From Psychrobacter sp. Pi2-52 (GTDB lineage Bacteria > Pseudomonadota > Gammaproteobacteria > Pseudomonadales > Moraxellaceae): DNA of 63,959 nt. The DNA lies in NCBI RefSeq assembly GCF_904846705.1, contig NZ_CAJHBS010000020.1:1-63959 (forward strand). The letters are read 5' to 3'. Both the position numbers and the translations under genes were made by a program. Below, in pieces: positions 54,599 to 63,959 of this stretch. Under the pieces are notes generated by a model. The model saw only the letters and a program-made list of their open reading frames with translations. It did not search any database and was not told the origin of the DNA. How positions within the stretch are numbered: the stretch's first letter is position 1; each line of letters opens with the position of its first letter.

Positions 54599-56272
54599 AT
54601 GGCCACTTACATTGACCGTCCAATAATACGCAGTTCTATAAAAGCGTGGGGTCAAATGGTGTTGCTACTAAGCATCCTTTTTGCGTTCTCAGCGCATGCT
54701 GCCAGTGAAGAAATTTCTAGTATCTCAGCAGCATTAGGCGTAGAGACGACCGAAGGTATAGAGACAACAGAGGAAAGCGTATCTAACGATGATTCTGCTA
54801 TATCAGGAAATGAGACATTAATAGGTGATACCACAGAACCTGCTAGCTCATTGCCAACGCCTGCTCCACCGCCAGTAATCAGTGGCGAAAGCACTAATAA
54901 TGCTCAAATCGAGACCACACCAACACCGCAAAAAGACAACGATATTCGTCAACGTATCAGCGGTATTTTCTCTGAAATCGAAGGCTTACAAGCCGTCAAT
55001 ATTAGTGTCACCCAAGGGGTCGTTACCCTAACGGGAGAAACAGCCAACGAAAAAAAAGCACAGCAAGCGATTAACTTAACCAACCGACTAACAGATGTCG
55101 TCACTGTAGAAGACAGAATTAACCGCACGCTAGATGTTCAAGAGAATGTCTCAACGGTCTATCAAGGTCTAAAAGCGCAGGTGACCAATCTAGTGAAGGC
55201 GCTACCACTACTATTGGTCGGCATCGTTATATTTGCCTTGGTAGCATGGTTTGGCAGTTGGTTATCTAATCGCAAAAGGATGTGGCAACGTCTAACACCC
55301 AATCCATTTGTCGCTGAGCTACTGTCGCAAACGGTCAAAGTCATCTTTGTTATCTTTGGTCTGATTCTAGGACTAAGTCTAATAGGTGCAGAGACTATTT
55401 TAGGCACATTGCTTGGTGGGGCAGGTGTCATTGGTATTGCGGTTGGTTTCGCAGTCAAAGATACCATTGAAAATTATATCGCTTCACTAATGCTGAGCAT
55501 TCGCCAACCTTTTCGTGCCCGTGATCATATCGTGATTAATGGGCAAGAGGGTATCGTGGTTCGCTTGACCTCACGTGCGACAATACTGATGACATTAGAT
55601 GGTAATCAGCTACGTATTCCTAATGCTGAAGTCTTTAAAGGTACAATTCTAAATTACACCAAAAATCCTGAGCGCCGATTCACCTTTGAGCTAGGCGTTG
55701 ATGCCAATGATGATCCTTTAGCAGCAATCAAAGTCGGATTGGATGCGATACATACACTAGCGTTTGTCTTGGACGAGCCTAAAGCGATTGCAGTCATTAC
55801 CAATGTGGGTGATTCTAATATTGTTTTGGAATTTCAGGTTTGGGTAGATCAATCAGAGACTGACTTTGCCAAAGCACGCAGTATCGCCATTCGTGAGACC
55901 AAGCATGCACTAGAAGATACAGGCTTTAGCTTACCTGAGCCTATTTATCGTCTACGCTTTAACAACAAGTTAGAAAAAGCCTTTGAGCACATGCAAAGCA
56001 GTGTCAGCAATGCTAATAATATTCAATCTGATATGACGATTACGCCGACTATCCCCAAACCTACTGAAACAAATCAGGTCAGCGAGAGTCATATGGATGA
56101 CCAAAATAAAAAACAAGCCAAGGCTCGAGCCAAGACCATTTTACAAGGTCGCAGTGCTAATGAGGTTCTCGACGCCCGTCCTGACGATAAGCTGATGGAA
56201 AAGGTCGAGCAAGAGATTGCTCAAAGCTCAGATGAGACGGATTTATTGAATAATAATAGTCCGCAAGAATAG
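54599..56272 (+). CDS. BON-MscS mechanosensitive channel
   Basis: This channel protein opens when membrane tension rises, releasing solutes during osmotic downshock. The 557-residue product has a signal peptide ending near AHAAS and a Ser/Thr/Glu/Pro-rich periplasmic stretch. A BON domain follows (about 115-180: IRQRISGIFSEIEG, TQGVVTLTGETANEKKA). Then come the MscS membrane helices (about 200-300), with a Gly/Ala-rich pore helix GGAGVIGIAVGFAVKDTIENYIA, and the cytoplasmic beta and alpha-beta domains. The charged tail after about residue 475 is unusual. I chose the second ATG at 54599 because AAAGGA stands five bases before it; the ATG at 54593 overlaps that site. Symbol left empty because MscS paralogues are hard to tell apart. 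Confidence 0.87.
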   Translation: MATYIDRPIIRSSIKAWGQMVLLLSILFAFSAHAASEEISSISAALGVETTEGIETTEESVSNDDSAISGNETLIGDTTEPASSLPTPAPPPVISGESTNNAQIETTPTPQKDNDIRQRISGIFSEIEGLQAVNISVTQGVVTLTGETANEKKAQQAINLTNRLTDVVTVEDRINRTLDVQENVSTVYQGLKAQVTNLVKALPLLLVGIVIFALVAWFGSWLSNRKRMWQRLTPNPFVAELLSQTVKVIFVIFGLILGLSLIGAETILGTLLGGAGVIGIAVGFAVKDTIENYIASLMLSIRQPFRARDHIVINGQEGIVVRLTSRATILMTLDGNQLRIPNAEVFKGTILNYTKNPERRFTFELGVDANDDPLAAIKVGLDAIHTLAFVLDEPKAIAVITNVGDSNIVLEFQVWVDQSETDFAKARSIAIRETKHALEDTGFSLPEPIYRLRFNNKLEKAFEHMQSSVSNANNIQSDMTITPTIPKPTETNQVSESHMDDQNKKQAKARAKTILQGRSANEVLDARPDDKLMEKVEQEIAQSSDETDLLNNNSPQE

Positions 56273-56353
56273 GTATTAGATGTTAAATAAGGTTTAGGCA
56301 TAAAAAGTGCAACAGAATCTATATTTGGTGGTTATCCAAATACGGGGCTTTTT

Positions 56354-56635
56354 ATGAAAATGAAACACGTCATTATCTTTGCAGTAATTGGTATTGTGGC
56401 ATTACTCGGCTTTAACATTATCAATGGCAATAGTCGCGAACAAAATAGAGAGATTGCAACCAGTAGTGTAGCGGCTGAACAGCCTGACTCTACAGTAGCT
56501 ACCTCTAATACAGATATTACTAGCCAGCCACTTAGTCAACAGCCGAAAGCTATCGTAGATAGTGCGACCAGTAAAATTGACCAAGCGCAGCAAGCAGAGC
56601 AAGACCGTGTAGACCAATTGGACGATGCGCAATAG
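56354..56635 (+). CDS. Small membrane-anchored protein, unknown function
   Basis: The 93-residue product has one N-terminal hydrophobic helix (MKMKHVIIFAVIGIVALLG) and a polar, Gln/Ser/Asp-rich tail that ends QAEQDRVDQLDDAQ. The helix may be a signal anchor with the tail outside the cytoplasm. I do not recognise it. It follows the MscS gene by 81 bases on the same strand and precedes a terminator. Confidence 0.5.
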   Translation: MKMKHVIIFAVIGIVALLGFNIINGNSREQNREIATSSVAAEQPDSTVATSNTDITSQPLSQQPKAIVDSATSKIDQAQQAEQDRVDQLDDAQ

Positions 56636-56681
56636 GCACAATAAATAGCTATATCATCTATAACTCAAAAGTACACAGCAT

Positions 56682-56713
56682 AAAAAAGGCTAACAATCGC
56701 GTTAGCCTTTTTT
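56682..56713. terminator. Bidirectional terminator
   Basis: A 13-bp perfect stem (56682-56694 with 56701-56713), A run and T run on both sides, separates the small anchored protein gene and the converging rnr gene. Confidence 0.87.
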
Positions 56714-56752
56714 ATTGTATTACAACATCAGTATTTAAGTATCAGTCTAAGC

Positions 56753-59029
56753 TTAGCTTTTTTTGGCAGCGCCTCTGCGGTTGCTGCTTCTTTTCGCTGG
56801 GGCTTTCTTAGGCTGCTCTTTCTTCGGTTGACCTTTTTTACTTTGGTTCATTGCACTAGATTGTAATTTAGCCTTCAAATCAAAATCAATCTGTAGCAGA
56901 TCCATATTGACACCCGCAACCTTCACTTTAACCGAATCGCCCAGTCCAAATAGCGTGCCTTTATCTTTACCGATAAGCTGCTGTTGCTGTTCATTGTAGA
57001 CAAAGAAGTCATCGCCAACGTTGGAGATATGAACCAAACCATCGATATATAAGTCAGTCAATGTGACGAATAGACCAAAGCTAGTAACCGTAGTTACAAC
57101 GCCTTCGAACTCTTCACCGACATGATCGGTCATATAATGACACTTAAGCCAAGACTCTACATAACGTGATGCTTTTTCTGCACGGCGTTCTGTATCTGAC
57201 GTTTGTGTACCAGCACCTTCAAGAGAAAAGTCCATAACAGGTTGTTGGCTATTAGTGACTTTTGCCTTAATCGCGCGATGCAGCATTAGATCTGGATAAC
57301 GGCGAATCGGCGAGGTAAAGTGGCTATATTCGTCATATGCTAAGCCAAAGTGACCAATATTGTCAGGTGCATAGTTTGCTTGCATCATTGAACGCAGTAG
57401 CATGCTATGAATACTGATGGCATCTGGTCTATCTTTAGTCGCTTCAATAATGCGCTGATAGTCCGCTTGAGTCGGGTTCTCTTCTGGAAATGGTAAGCCA
57501 AAGTTTTTCGCATATTCATGAATACGCATCGACTTCTCATTATCAGGCTTATCATGGTTACGATATAAGACTGGTAACTCATGCTTAAGCGCAAAGTTTG
57601 CCGCACAAGTATTGGCAAGCAGCATACATTCTTCGATTAGCTTCTGAGAGTCGCCACGAGTGCGCGGTAAAATCGCTTCGATTCCGCCTTTCTCGTTGAA
57701 CTTAATATACGTTTCAACCGTTTCAAATTCCATTGCATGACGTTCTTCACGCTTTTTAAGCAGTAGCTCATACAGCTGATGTAAGGTATCAACAGATTTT
57801 TTAACGTCTTTATTACCCGTTAATGATTTAGGTAATCTCTTATCATTCGGGTTCACAAGATAATCATTTACTTGATTATAAGTTAGACGGGCTTGTGAGT
57901 GCATCACGGACGGATAGAACTCATATCCAGTCACTTTACCGGCGCGCGATATCTTGATATCAGCAACCATACATAAGCGATCTAGATTAGGGTTCAATGA
58001 ACATAGACCGTTAGATAATACTTCAGGCAACATCGGAATCACACGATGCGGGAAGTATACTGAAGTACCACGCTCATAAGCATCTTGGTCAAGTGGTGAA
58101 TTCGGTGTCACATAATAGCTGACATCCGCAATCGCAACCACGACACGGTAGTTACCACCAGAGCGCTTTTCAGCAAATACAGCATCGTCAAAGTCACGAG
58201 CATCTTCGCCATCGATAGTGACAAGCGGTAGATGACGTATATCTGTACGACCTTTTATATCTTTTTCAGTTGGCTCTTGATAGTCGTCGGCTTGCTTAAG
58301 CGCAGCTTCGCTAAAATCTGATGGAATATCATAGTTGAGCAGGGTAGTCTCAATAATCAATTCACGATCATTATCGTCAGACAGCACTTCAGTGATTTTT
58401 CCAGTGGCAAATTCATGCTGGTTTGGCCAGTCAATGATATCGACTTTGACAGGAGCGCCTTGCTTAATATTTAGCGCCTGAACATTGTCATCAGTAACCG
58501 TAATCGGTTGATGATTGTTCGGGCTACCAAGCTCAACACAATAGCCGTCTTCATCACGAGCAAGTGTACCGATAAAGTTGTTTTGACGACGTTCGACAAC
58601 ATCGACGATACGCCCTTCGGTACGTCCACGATTGTCAGTCGAAGTGCCGACAGCTGCTACTGTATCGCCATTAAATACCCAGCGCATTTGTTTTTCATGC
58701 AAAAACAAATCTGGCATATCACTTAGCACTACAAACCCAAAACCTTTTGGATGTGCAGAAACTGTACCTGAGACGATATCTTGCTTAGTCACCGTGCGAT
58801 AGCGATAAGGACGACCATCACGGTTTACTTGGCCGTCACGCGCCATTGCCTTTAGGCGATTGCCCAAAGCATCAAACTGATCAGGGTCATCAATGTTAAA
58901 GACTTTTGCCAATTGTTGATGCGTGACTTCCCCATGCTCATTAATCGTGCTGAGTATCAGCTCACGACTAGGAATCGGGTTGTCATACTTTTTTGCCTCA
59001 CTTGAGGCGTTTGGATCATTCCAACTCAT
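56753..59029 (-). CDS. rnr: Ribonuclease R
   Basis: RNase R is a processive 3'-5' exoribonuclease that degrades structured RNA and serves in rRNA quality control and cold growth. The 758-residue product has a winged-helix N-terminus (about 20-75) and cold-shock domains (about 80-235). The RNB catalytic domain (about 255-590) includes TIDGEDARDFDDAV with the metal-binding Asp cluster. An S1 domain follows (about 645-725), then a Lys-rich tail (SKKGQPKKEQPKKAP) as in other RNase R proteins. It is a single gene ending at the shared terminator. Confidence 0.94.
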   Translation of the reverse strand: MSWNDPNASSEAKKYDNPIPSRELILSTINEHGEVTHQQLAKVFNIDDPDQFDALGNRLKAMARDGQVNRDGRPYRYRTVTKQDIVSGTVSAHPKGFGFVVLSDMPDLFLHEKQMRWVFNGDTVAAVGTSTDNRGRTEGRIVDVVERRQNNFIGTLARDEDGYCVELGSPNNHQPITVTDDNVQALNIKQGAPVKVDIIDWPNQHEFATGKITEVLSDDNDRELIIETTLLNYDIPSDFSEAALKQADDYQEPTEKDIKGRTDIRHLPLVTIDGEDARDFDDAVFAEKRSGGNYRVVVAIADVSYYVTPNSPLDQDAYERGTSVYFPHRVIPMLPEVLSNGLCSLNPNLDRLCMVADIKISRAGKVTGYEFYPSVMHSQARLTYNQVNDYLVNPNDKRLPKSLTGNKDVKKSVDTLHQLYELLLKKREERHAMEFETVETYIKFNEKGGIEAILPRTRGDSQKLIEECMLLANTCAANFALKHELPVLYRNHDKPDNEKSMRIHEYAKNFGLPFPEENPTQADYQRIIEATKDRPDAISIHSMLLRSMMQANYAPDNIGHFGLAYDEYSHFTSPIRRYPDLMLHRAIKAKVTNSQQPVMDFSLEGAGTQTSDTERRAEKASRYVESWLKCHYMTDHVGEEFEGVVTTVTSFGLFVTLTDLYIDGLVHISNVGDDFFVYNEQQQQLIGKDKGTLFGLGDSVKVKVAGVNMDLLQIDFDLKAKLQSSAMNQSKKGQPKKEQPKKAPAKRSSNRRGAAKKS

Positions 59030-59168
59030 AAATTACCGTATCTATTTTTAAAATTATTAATAGTGGCTATCTTAACACGAACGACGTTGCAATATCTTGC
59101 GTCAATTGTCTTATGTGTATTTGGTAGCAGGAAGCGGTCAGTTTTTTAACGACCGCTATAAGGATAAA

Positions 59169-60413
59169 TCAAATATCAATATCGACATTGCTCGATTGGT
59201 TAGTGATCTTTTTACTATCCAACTCTTTTGAGACTTCTAATACCGTAGTCTGATTTGATTTATCCAAGTATTTTTGTGCTTTATCTACTTCCGTGGTCAG
59301 TGTATTGACCGTTTGCTTCATATTCTCTAGCGCTTCAATTTTGTAATTGCTAATCATATCCATAGTGTCATAGACATTATTGAAGGCATTTTGCAGTTTA
59401 TCAAGCTCAATGCTACTGCTGGTCGCCTGCTCATGGATTTCACCTGACTGACGCTTGAGCATCCCTGAGGTTGATTCAATTAAACTACTGGTGGTTTTGT
59501 TCAACGCAGTAATTTGATCTAGTACCAATTTTTGATTGGTCATTGCTTGAGCAACGACAACAGCCGTGCGTAATGCAGACACAGTAGTTGTGGTTGCACG
59601 ATCGACACCTTTAATTAGCTCTAAGTTATTACGGCGAATAGTATCAAGCGCCAAATAGCCTTGTACATTCACTGCCAACTGGGTTAAAAAGTCAGTGTTT
59701 TTTTGACGGACATAAAACAACATTTCTTCTTTAATGATGCGCGCTTTTTCAGGATCTGTTGCTTCTATCGCATAGACCTTTTGTTCAAGTTGCTCATCAA
59801 TTTTTTTGCCAACATAGACATACTGGCGAATAGACTGCATCAGCTCCCACATATTGACTTTTTCTTGCTCAATCATCGCATTGTCTTTGAGCAATTCGTC
59901 TTTACCATTGTAGAGACTAGTCACAACGGCATTGATGTGCGACTGCGCTGACTCATACTGACGGAAATAATCTTGTACTTTATTGCCGAACGGAATGAGA
60001 CCGAACAACTTGCGTGAGCTGGTCAGCTCCTTTTTGCTCGGATCTAAGTCTTCGACGATACCGCGTAGTTCCGTCAATGATTTAGCGATAGGAGAGTTAT
60101 CAAATAAGCTGTCATTCAAACTTTTTGCGGGCAAATCTAACATTCGGTTGGATACTTGTGCAGACTCACGAATCTCTTTGGTACCTAGATTATGAATAGA
60201 CTGGACGTTCTGTCGAAATTCATCGCTATGCACAGAGTTGGTCAGCACATGATCAACAAAAGCATCAACCTTGGCATCGAGCTCAGGAATTTGGCTTTCA
60301 TCCAATTTGACCATCTGATCTGCTTCACTTTTCTGTATTTCTTTGACAGGTTCAGGTGCTGTTAGAGAGATACTGGGAGTTGTAGCGTTTTCTGGTGGCG
60401 TCAATTCTTGCAT
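59169..60413 (-). CDS. telA: TelA/KlaA-family toxic-anion resistance protein
   Basis: The 414-residue product is an all-helical soluble protein of the TelA family (PF05816), named from tellurite resistance but widespread and of unclear biochemical role. It is made of long amphipathic helices (about 60-400). Examples are SRKLFGLIPFGNKVQDYFRQ, the typical NMWELMQSIRQYVYVGK and ALDTIRRNNLELIKGVDRA. Its usual neighbour (a YceG-like or TerD gene) is not seen. It is placed downstream of infC on the same strand, 406 bases away and behind a terminator. Confidence 0.85.
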   Translation of the reverse strand: MQELTPPENATTPSISLTAPEPVKEIQKSEADQMVKLDESQIPELDAKVDAFVDHVLTNSVHSDEFRQNVQSIHNLGTKEIRESAQVSNRMLDLPAKSLNDSLFDNSPIAKSLTELRGIVEDLDPSKKELTSSRKLFGLIPFGNKVQDYFRQYESAQSHINAVVTSLYNGKDELLKDNAMIEQEKVNMWELMQSIRQYVYVGKKIDEQLEQKVYAIEATDPEKARIIKEEMLFYVRQKNTDFLTQLAVNVQGYLALDTIRRNNLELIKGVDRATTTTVSALRTAVVVAQAMTNQKLVLDQITALNKTTSSLIESTSGMLKRQSGEIHEQATSSSIELDKLQNAFNNVYDTMDMISNYKIEALENMKQTVNTLTTEVDKAQKYLDKSNQTTVLEVSKELDSKKITNQSSNVDIDI

Positions 60414-60819
60414 GAAATATCCTCTGATATCGGAGAAGGGAAGTGTTTTTTGTCAACGACTCTGACAGTCGTGGTATACATTGTTTTTATTTATACACTT
60501 AGCTTTTACACACTTATAGATTTGTCTTTAGCTCGTACTAACTTTTATTAAATGATCATTAGTTACTGCTAAATACTGACTAGTAAATATAACTAGACCT
60601 TTAGATTACCGTGTAATCAGAAAGTTGAGAAGATGGATTTTGTAAAGTAGCGTCAGTCAATGATGCTAGGCTATTATGTTCAGTACAGAAATGTCCATTA
60701 CTGTCGTTTTTGAACTTAGATAATAAAAAACCATCAATATCCCGCAGCATATTGATGGTTAGAGTTATAAATAGCTATATAGACTAACAGCCACCACTCA
60801 AAGCAATCCAATAGACAGA
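60414..60819. other. Spacer between telA and infC
   Basis: These 406 bases contain a terminator for infC (annotated at 60725-60761) and a long AT-rich stretch that must include the telA promoter. rpmI and rplT, which normally follow infC, are absent. No other gene is visible. Confidence 0.45.
60725..60761 (-). terminator. Terminator after infC
   Basis: An 11-bp perfect stem (60730-60740 with 60751-60761) with a 10-base loop is followed on the minus strand by a T run. It lies 58 bases after the infC stop. Confidence 0.8.
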
Positions 60820-61341
60820 TTACTTTTTCTTAGTGGGTCCAAGCAGCATACCCATCTGACGACCTTCCATCTTAGGGTACTGTTCGACGTTTGAGATATC
60901 AGCAGTATCTTCAATGATACGATCAAGTTGTTTGCGACCGATATCTTGGTGCGCCATTTCACGTCCGCGGAAACGGATGCTAATTTTAACTTTGTCTTGA
61001 TCTTCCAAGAAGCTCACGATTTTTCTCAGTTTAACCTGATAATCGGCCTCTTCGGTACTAGGACGTAGCTTCATCTCTTTAAGCTGAGTCTGCTTTTGGT
61101 TCTTCTTAGCTTCTTTAGCCTTTTGCTTTTGATCATAGAGGAAATGCTTATAATCCATGATCTTACATACTGGCGGCTTAGCTTCAGGAACTAATTCAAC
61201 CAAATCTAGATTTTCATCACGTGCCGCTTTCATCGCGGTTGCGATATCAACCACGCCCATTTGCTCGCCATCTTCTTTAACGAGACGGACTTCTTTGACA
61301 TTGATATCTTCGTTGATGTTCAAACGGTTGGACTGTTTAAT
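60820..61341 (-). CDS. infC: Translation initiation factor IF-3, AUU start
   Basis: IF-3 keeps 30S subunits free and checks start-codon fidelity. The 173-residue product has the N-domain (about 10-80), linker helix ([18 protein letters not shown]) and C-domain ([31 protein letters not shown]). The start is an ATT codon at 61341-61339, giving [11 protein letters not shown]. It has a GAGGAG ribosome site at 61355-61350, eight bases upstream. No ATG or GTG fits, and the TTG at 61323 would remove the conserved N-terminus. In E. coli infC also starts with AUU, which lets IF-3 repress its own synthesis. The ribosome site is formed by the last two sense codons of thrS, whose stop lies five bases before the ATT. 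Translational coupling is likely. Confidence 0.94.
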   Translation of the reverse strand: MKQSNRLNINEDINVKEVRLVKEDGEQMGVVDIATAMKAARDENLDLVELVPEAKPPVCKIMDYKHFLYDQKQKAKEAKKNQKQTQLKEMKLRPSTEEADYQVKLRKIVSFLEDQDKVKISIRFRGREMAHQDIGRKQLDRIIEDTADISNVEQYPKMEGRQMGMLLGPTKKK

Positions 61342-61346
61342 AGGTA

Positions 61347-63281
61347 TTACTCCTCATCTGTTTTTGGGGTCTGTCGGCCTTTTTTACTGACAGCGGTCTG
61401 TACTAATGTAATAAATTCAGAAACACTCATCACGCCAAGGTTCTCACCTTCGCGAGTTCGGACGTTGACACTGCCCGATTCGACTTCTTTATCCCCTAAT
61501 ACTAGCATATAGGGAATACGTTCTAATGTTTTCTCTCGTATCTTAAATCCAATCTTTTCGTTACGCAAGTCGCTAATAGCACGCAAACCTGCGTTTTTGA
61601 GCTCGCTAACTACGTTTTCACAAGCATCAGCTTGTTTATCAGTGATATTCATGACCACAACTTGCTGCGGTGCTAGCCATACTGGCATCCAACCTGCATA
61701 GTTCTCAATCAATATACCGATAAAACGCTCGAATGAACCTAAGATTGCACGGTGCAACATAATAGGAACTTCGCGATCGTTTTGTTCATTAACGAACTCA
61801 GCATCGAGACGTTCAGGCATGTTTGGATCAACCTGGATGGTACCGCACTGCCAAATACGTCCTAACGAGTCTTTTAGACTGAACTCAATCTTTGGACCAT
61901 AGAATGCACCTTCACCAGGCAAGTAATCCCAATCTAGCCCAGAGCTATCTAGCGCATCTGCAAGAGCCTTTTCTGCAAAATCCCAAGACTCATCACTACC
62001 GACACGTTTTTCAGGACGGGTAGAGAGCTTCATGATGATATTATCAAAACCAAAATCTTCATAGACAGCGAGCGTTAGCTTAATAAAGTCAGCAACTTCT
62101 TGTTGAATCTGTGCTTGCGTACAGAAAATATGCGCATCATCTTGCGTAAAACCACGTACACGCATCAGACCATGTAATGATCCTGATGGCTCATTGCGAT
62201 GGCAAGAACCAAATTCAGCCATACGTAATGGTAGATCACGGTAAGATTTTAAGCCTTGATTGAACACTTGCACGTGACAAGGGCAGTTCATCGGTTTTAC
62301 CGCATAATCACGGTTTTCACTAGCAGTCGTGAACATGTTGGTTGCATAGTTGCCCCAATGTCCTGAACGCTCCCACAAACTACGATCAACGATTTGAGGT
62401 GTTTTAATCTCTTCGTAGCCATTATCGTACTGTACTTTACGCATATATTGCTCAAGTACTTGATAAATCGTCCAGCCATTGGCGTGCCAGAACACCATAC
62501 CTGGCGCTTGCTCTTGCATATGAAATAGGTTCAGCGCTTTACCGATTTTACGATGGTCACGTTTTTCTGCTTCTTCAATACGCTGGATATAAGCTTTTAA
62601 CTGTTTCTTATCAGCCCACGCAGTACCATAGATACGCTGTAACTGCTCATTTTTCGCATCGCCGCGCCAATAAGCACCTGACATTTTTGTCAGTTTAAAT
62701 ACTTTCAAAAAGCGCGTGTTTGGCACATGGGGGCCACGGCACATATCGACGTATTCTTGATGATGATACAAGCCAAACGCTTCTTCACCTGGCATATCAT
62801 TAATAAGCTTTAACTTATAGTCTTCGTTACGTGATTCAAATATCTCAATCGCTTCAGCACGTGGTGTCATTTTTTTGATAACGTCATAATCTTGCTTGAT
62901 CAGCTCCATCATGCGTTTTTCAATCGCTTCCATATGCTCAGGCGTAAATGGCGTTTCACTAAAAATATCGTAATAAAAACCATCATCAATGACAGGACCA
63001 ATGACCATCTTCACATCAGGGTAGAGCTGCTTAACCGCATGACCTAATAGGTGAGCACATGAGTGACGGATAATATCGACACCGTCGTCATCTTTTGGCG
63101 TTACGATTTCAACATTGGCATCAGCAACAATAGGATCATGTGCATCTACTAGATGACCATTTACACGTCCAGCAACTGTCGCTTTAGCGAGTCCTGTCCC
63201 AATACTTTGCGCCACTTCCATGACTGTTGTATGACCTTCAAAGTCTTTTACACTACCATCGGGTAAAGTAATCGCTACCAT
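61347..63281 (-). CDS. thrS: Threonyl-tRNA synthetase
   Basis: ThrS charges tRNA-Thr and edits mischarged serine. The 644-residue class II synthetase has the TGS domain (about 1-60) and the editing domain with [12 protein letters not shown] (about 73-84) and YVDMCRGPH. The catalytic core follows (about 245-530), with [11 protein letters not shown] carrying the zinc Cys, [31 protein letters not shown] (motif 2 region), and the anticodon-binding domain (about 540-640). It precedes infC, as in E. coli. The unusual feature is that only infC, and not rpmI-rplT, follows. Confidence 0.97.
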   Translation of the reverse strand: MVAITLPDGSVKDFEGHTTVMEVAQSIGTGLAKATVAGRVNGHLVDAHDPIVADANVEIVTPKDDDGVDIIRHSCAHLLGHAVKQLYPDVKMVIGPVIDDGFYYDIFSETPFTPEHMEAIEKRMMELIKQDYDVIKKMTPRAEAIEIFESRNEDYKLKLINDMPGEEAFGLYHHQEYVDMCRGPHVPNTRFLKVFKLTKMSGAYWRGDAKNEQLQRIYGTAWADKKQLKAYIQRIEEAEKRDHRKIGKALNLFHMQEQAPGMVFWHANGWTIYQVLEQYMRKVQYDNGYEEIKTPQIVDRSLWERSGHWGNYATNMFTTASENRDYAVKPMNCPCHVQVFNQGLKSYRDLPLRMAEFGSCHRNEPSGSLHGLMRVRGFTQDDAHIFCTQAQIQQEVADFIKLTLAVYEDFGFDNIIMKLSTRPEKRVGSDESWDFAEKALADALDSSGLDWDYLPGEGAFYGPKIEFSLKDSLGRIWQCGTIQVDPNMPERLDAEFVNEQNDREVPIMLHRAILGSFERFIGILIENYAGWMPVWLAPQQVVVMNITDKQADACENVVSELKNAGLRAISDLRNEKIGFKIREKTLERIPYMLVLGDKEVESGSVNVRTREGENLGVMSVSEFITLVQTAVSKKGRQTPKTDEE

Positions 63282-63959
63282 AATCTATTCGCCTATTATT
63301 GGGTCCGTTGGCAGTGATGATTGCAACCATCAATCATATAACCGTGAGACCACATCAATTATATCTAATCATCGTGATATGTTGTGAGAGGGACGCATTA
63401 CCTAGAGTCTTACTATGGCTATATATGCTAGGACCAATGTAAGGCCTAAAGCCAGTTAATCAATAGCATTGCAGCAAAACGCATTTCGCTATAGAAGTAA
63501 TATAACAGCCAACATATATAAGTAATGCAGCAAAATACCTATTATAGCAAAAACCGTCTCTCAACACTAGATATCAAGGGATTGCGCGACGACTAATATA
63601 AGAGCCATATCTTATGATAAAGGTAGTATCAGATACTGCACTATATAAGACAATATATTGAAAGCGTCATATAACCCCGAATAACTTAGCTCCTATATAG
63701 TGGTAATTATATGAATATCAACATTCAAAAATATAAGAGATAATTTGTTTAAGGAAAATACTCAAGAATGACAGGATGAATAAGTCCAGTTATGAGGAAC
63801 AAATAAGCTCATCTTCATTAAAAATTGATGAGCTAAATAATATTGCACACTAGTATTTAAGAAAATAAACAACCTCAATTTTATAACCCATTGAAAGAAA
63901 TACAGATTTCTTTATCTTACTAAAATAAGTTCAAAAACATTAATAAAACGGGTTGACAC
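63282..63959. other. thrS upstream region, window edge
   Basis: These 678 bases are non-coding by my reading: no open frame has a ribosome site or family character. A stem AGCTCATC/GATGAGCT occurs at 63806-63813 and 63827-63834. The E. coli thrS leader binds ThrS itself, but I cannot identify a tRNA-Thr-like fold here. The final bases contain TTGACA (63953-63958), a perfect -35 hexamer, cut by the window edge. Confidence 0.35.
63953..63958 (+). promoter_or_regulatory. Perfect -35 hexamer at window edge
   Basis: TTGACA sits at the right end, preceded by GG as in strong stable-RNA promoters. Its -10 and gene would lie beyond the window, so this is only a hint of a rightward gene. Confidence 0.3.

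Overview
The window reads as a piece of gammaproteobacterial chromosome, most plausibly from Moraxellaceae and close to Psychrobacter. This is inferred from gene content and protein character; no database was searched. Supporting points are the Pseudomonas-like tsaP-dprA-tsaC cluster, a Na+-translocating NADH:quinone oxidoreductase with its maturation factors, the hisB-hisH and hisA blocks, bioF-bioC, a tRNA-Phe(GAA), moderate-to-low G+C, and AT-rich spacers full of perfect hairpin terminators. Coding density is high and almost everything is housekeeping. No insertion sequence, prophage, CRISPR array or rRNA was seen.

Layout. 1-276: AT-rich DNA with two perfect, oppositely oriented DnaA boxes, then riboflavin synthase. 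1.0-3.8 kb: a BarA/GacS-like hybrid sensor kinase whose phospho-accepting histidine is replaced by arginine. 4.1-11.8 kb: fmt, rsmB, thrC, tsaP, dprA, tsaC (tRNA and rRNA modification, threonine synthesis, pilus secretin anchoring, DNA uptake). A perfect ParB-binding parS palindrome lies inside rsmB, and a one-mismatch copy lies in the 14.2 kb spacer. 12-17 kb: two tandem membrane-protein paralogues (one frameshifted), an SDR39U1 epimerase, a metallophosphoesterase and an HSL-type esterase. 17.3-22.3 kb: grpE, dnaK, bioC, bioF. 22.6-31.2 kb: two tandem outer-membrane barrels, nfeD-qmcA, hemN, comM, gph, a DUF4385 protein, tRNA-Phe and a PanZ-like acetyltransferase.

31.6-54.5 kb: hisB and hisH are separated from hisA by about 20 kb. 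That stretch holds avtA, an AT-rich pair (HNH nuclease-like plus HEPN-like protein), the ybbP-ybbA-tesA operon, a CynX-type MFS transporter, nqrM, apbE, a short-chain dehydrogenase and the complete nqrABCDEF operon. ApbE attaches FMN to NqrB and NqrC, and NqrM is needed for iron insertion in the complex, so the complex and its assembly factors are neighbours. 54.6-63.3 kb: a BON-MscS channel, a small anchored protein, rnr, telA, and thrS-infC, in which infC starts at an AUU codon with its Shine-Dalgarno inside the end of thrS.

The DnaA boxes, the parS sites and the tsaP-dprA-tsaC neighbourhood together suggest that the left part lies in the origin-proximal domain. The best candidates for something new are the HNH/HEPN-like pair, the histidine-less hybrid kinase, the parS carried on an RsmB-specific insertion, and a nested hairpin between hisB and hisH.
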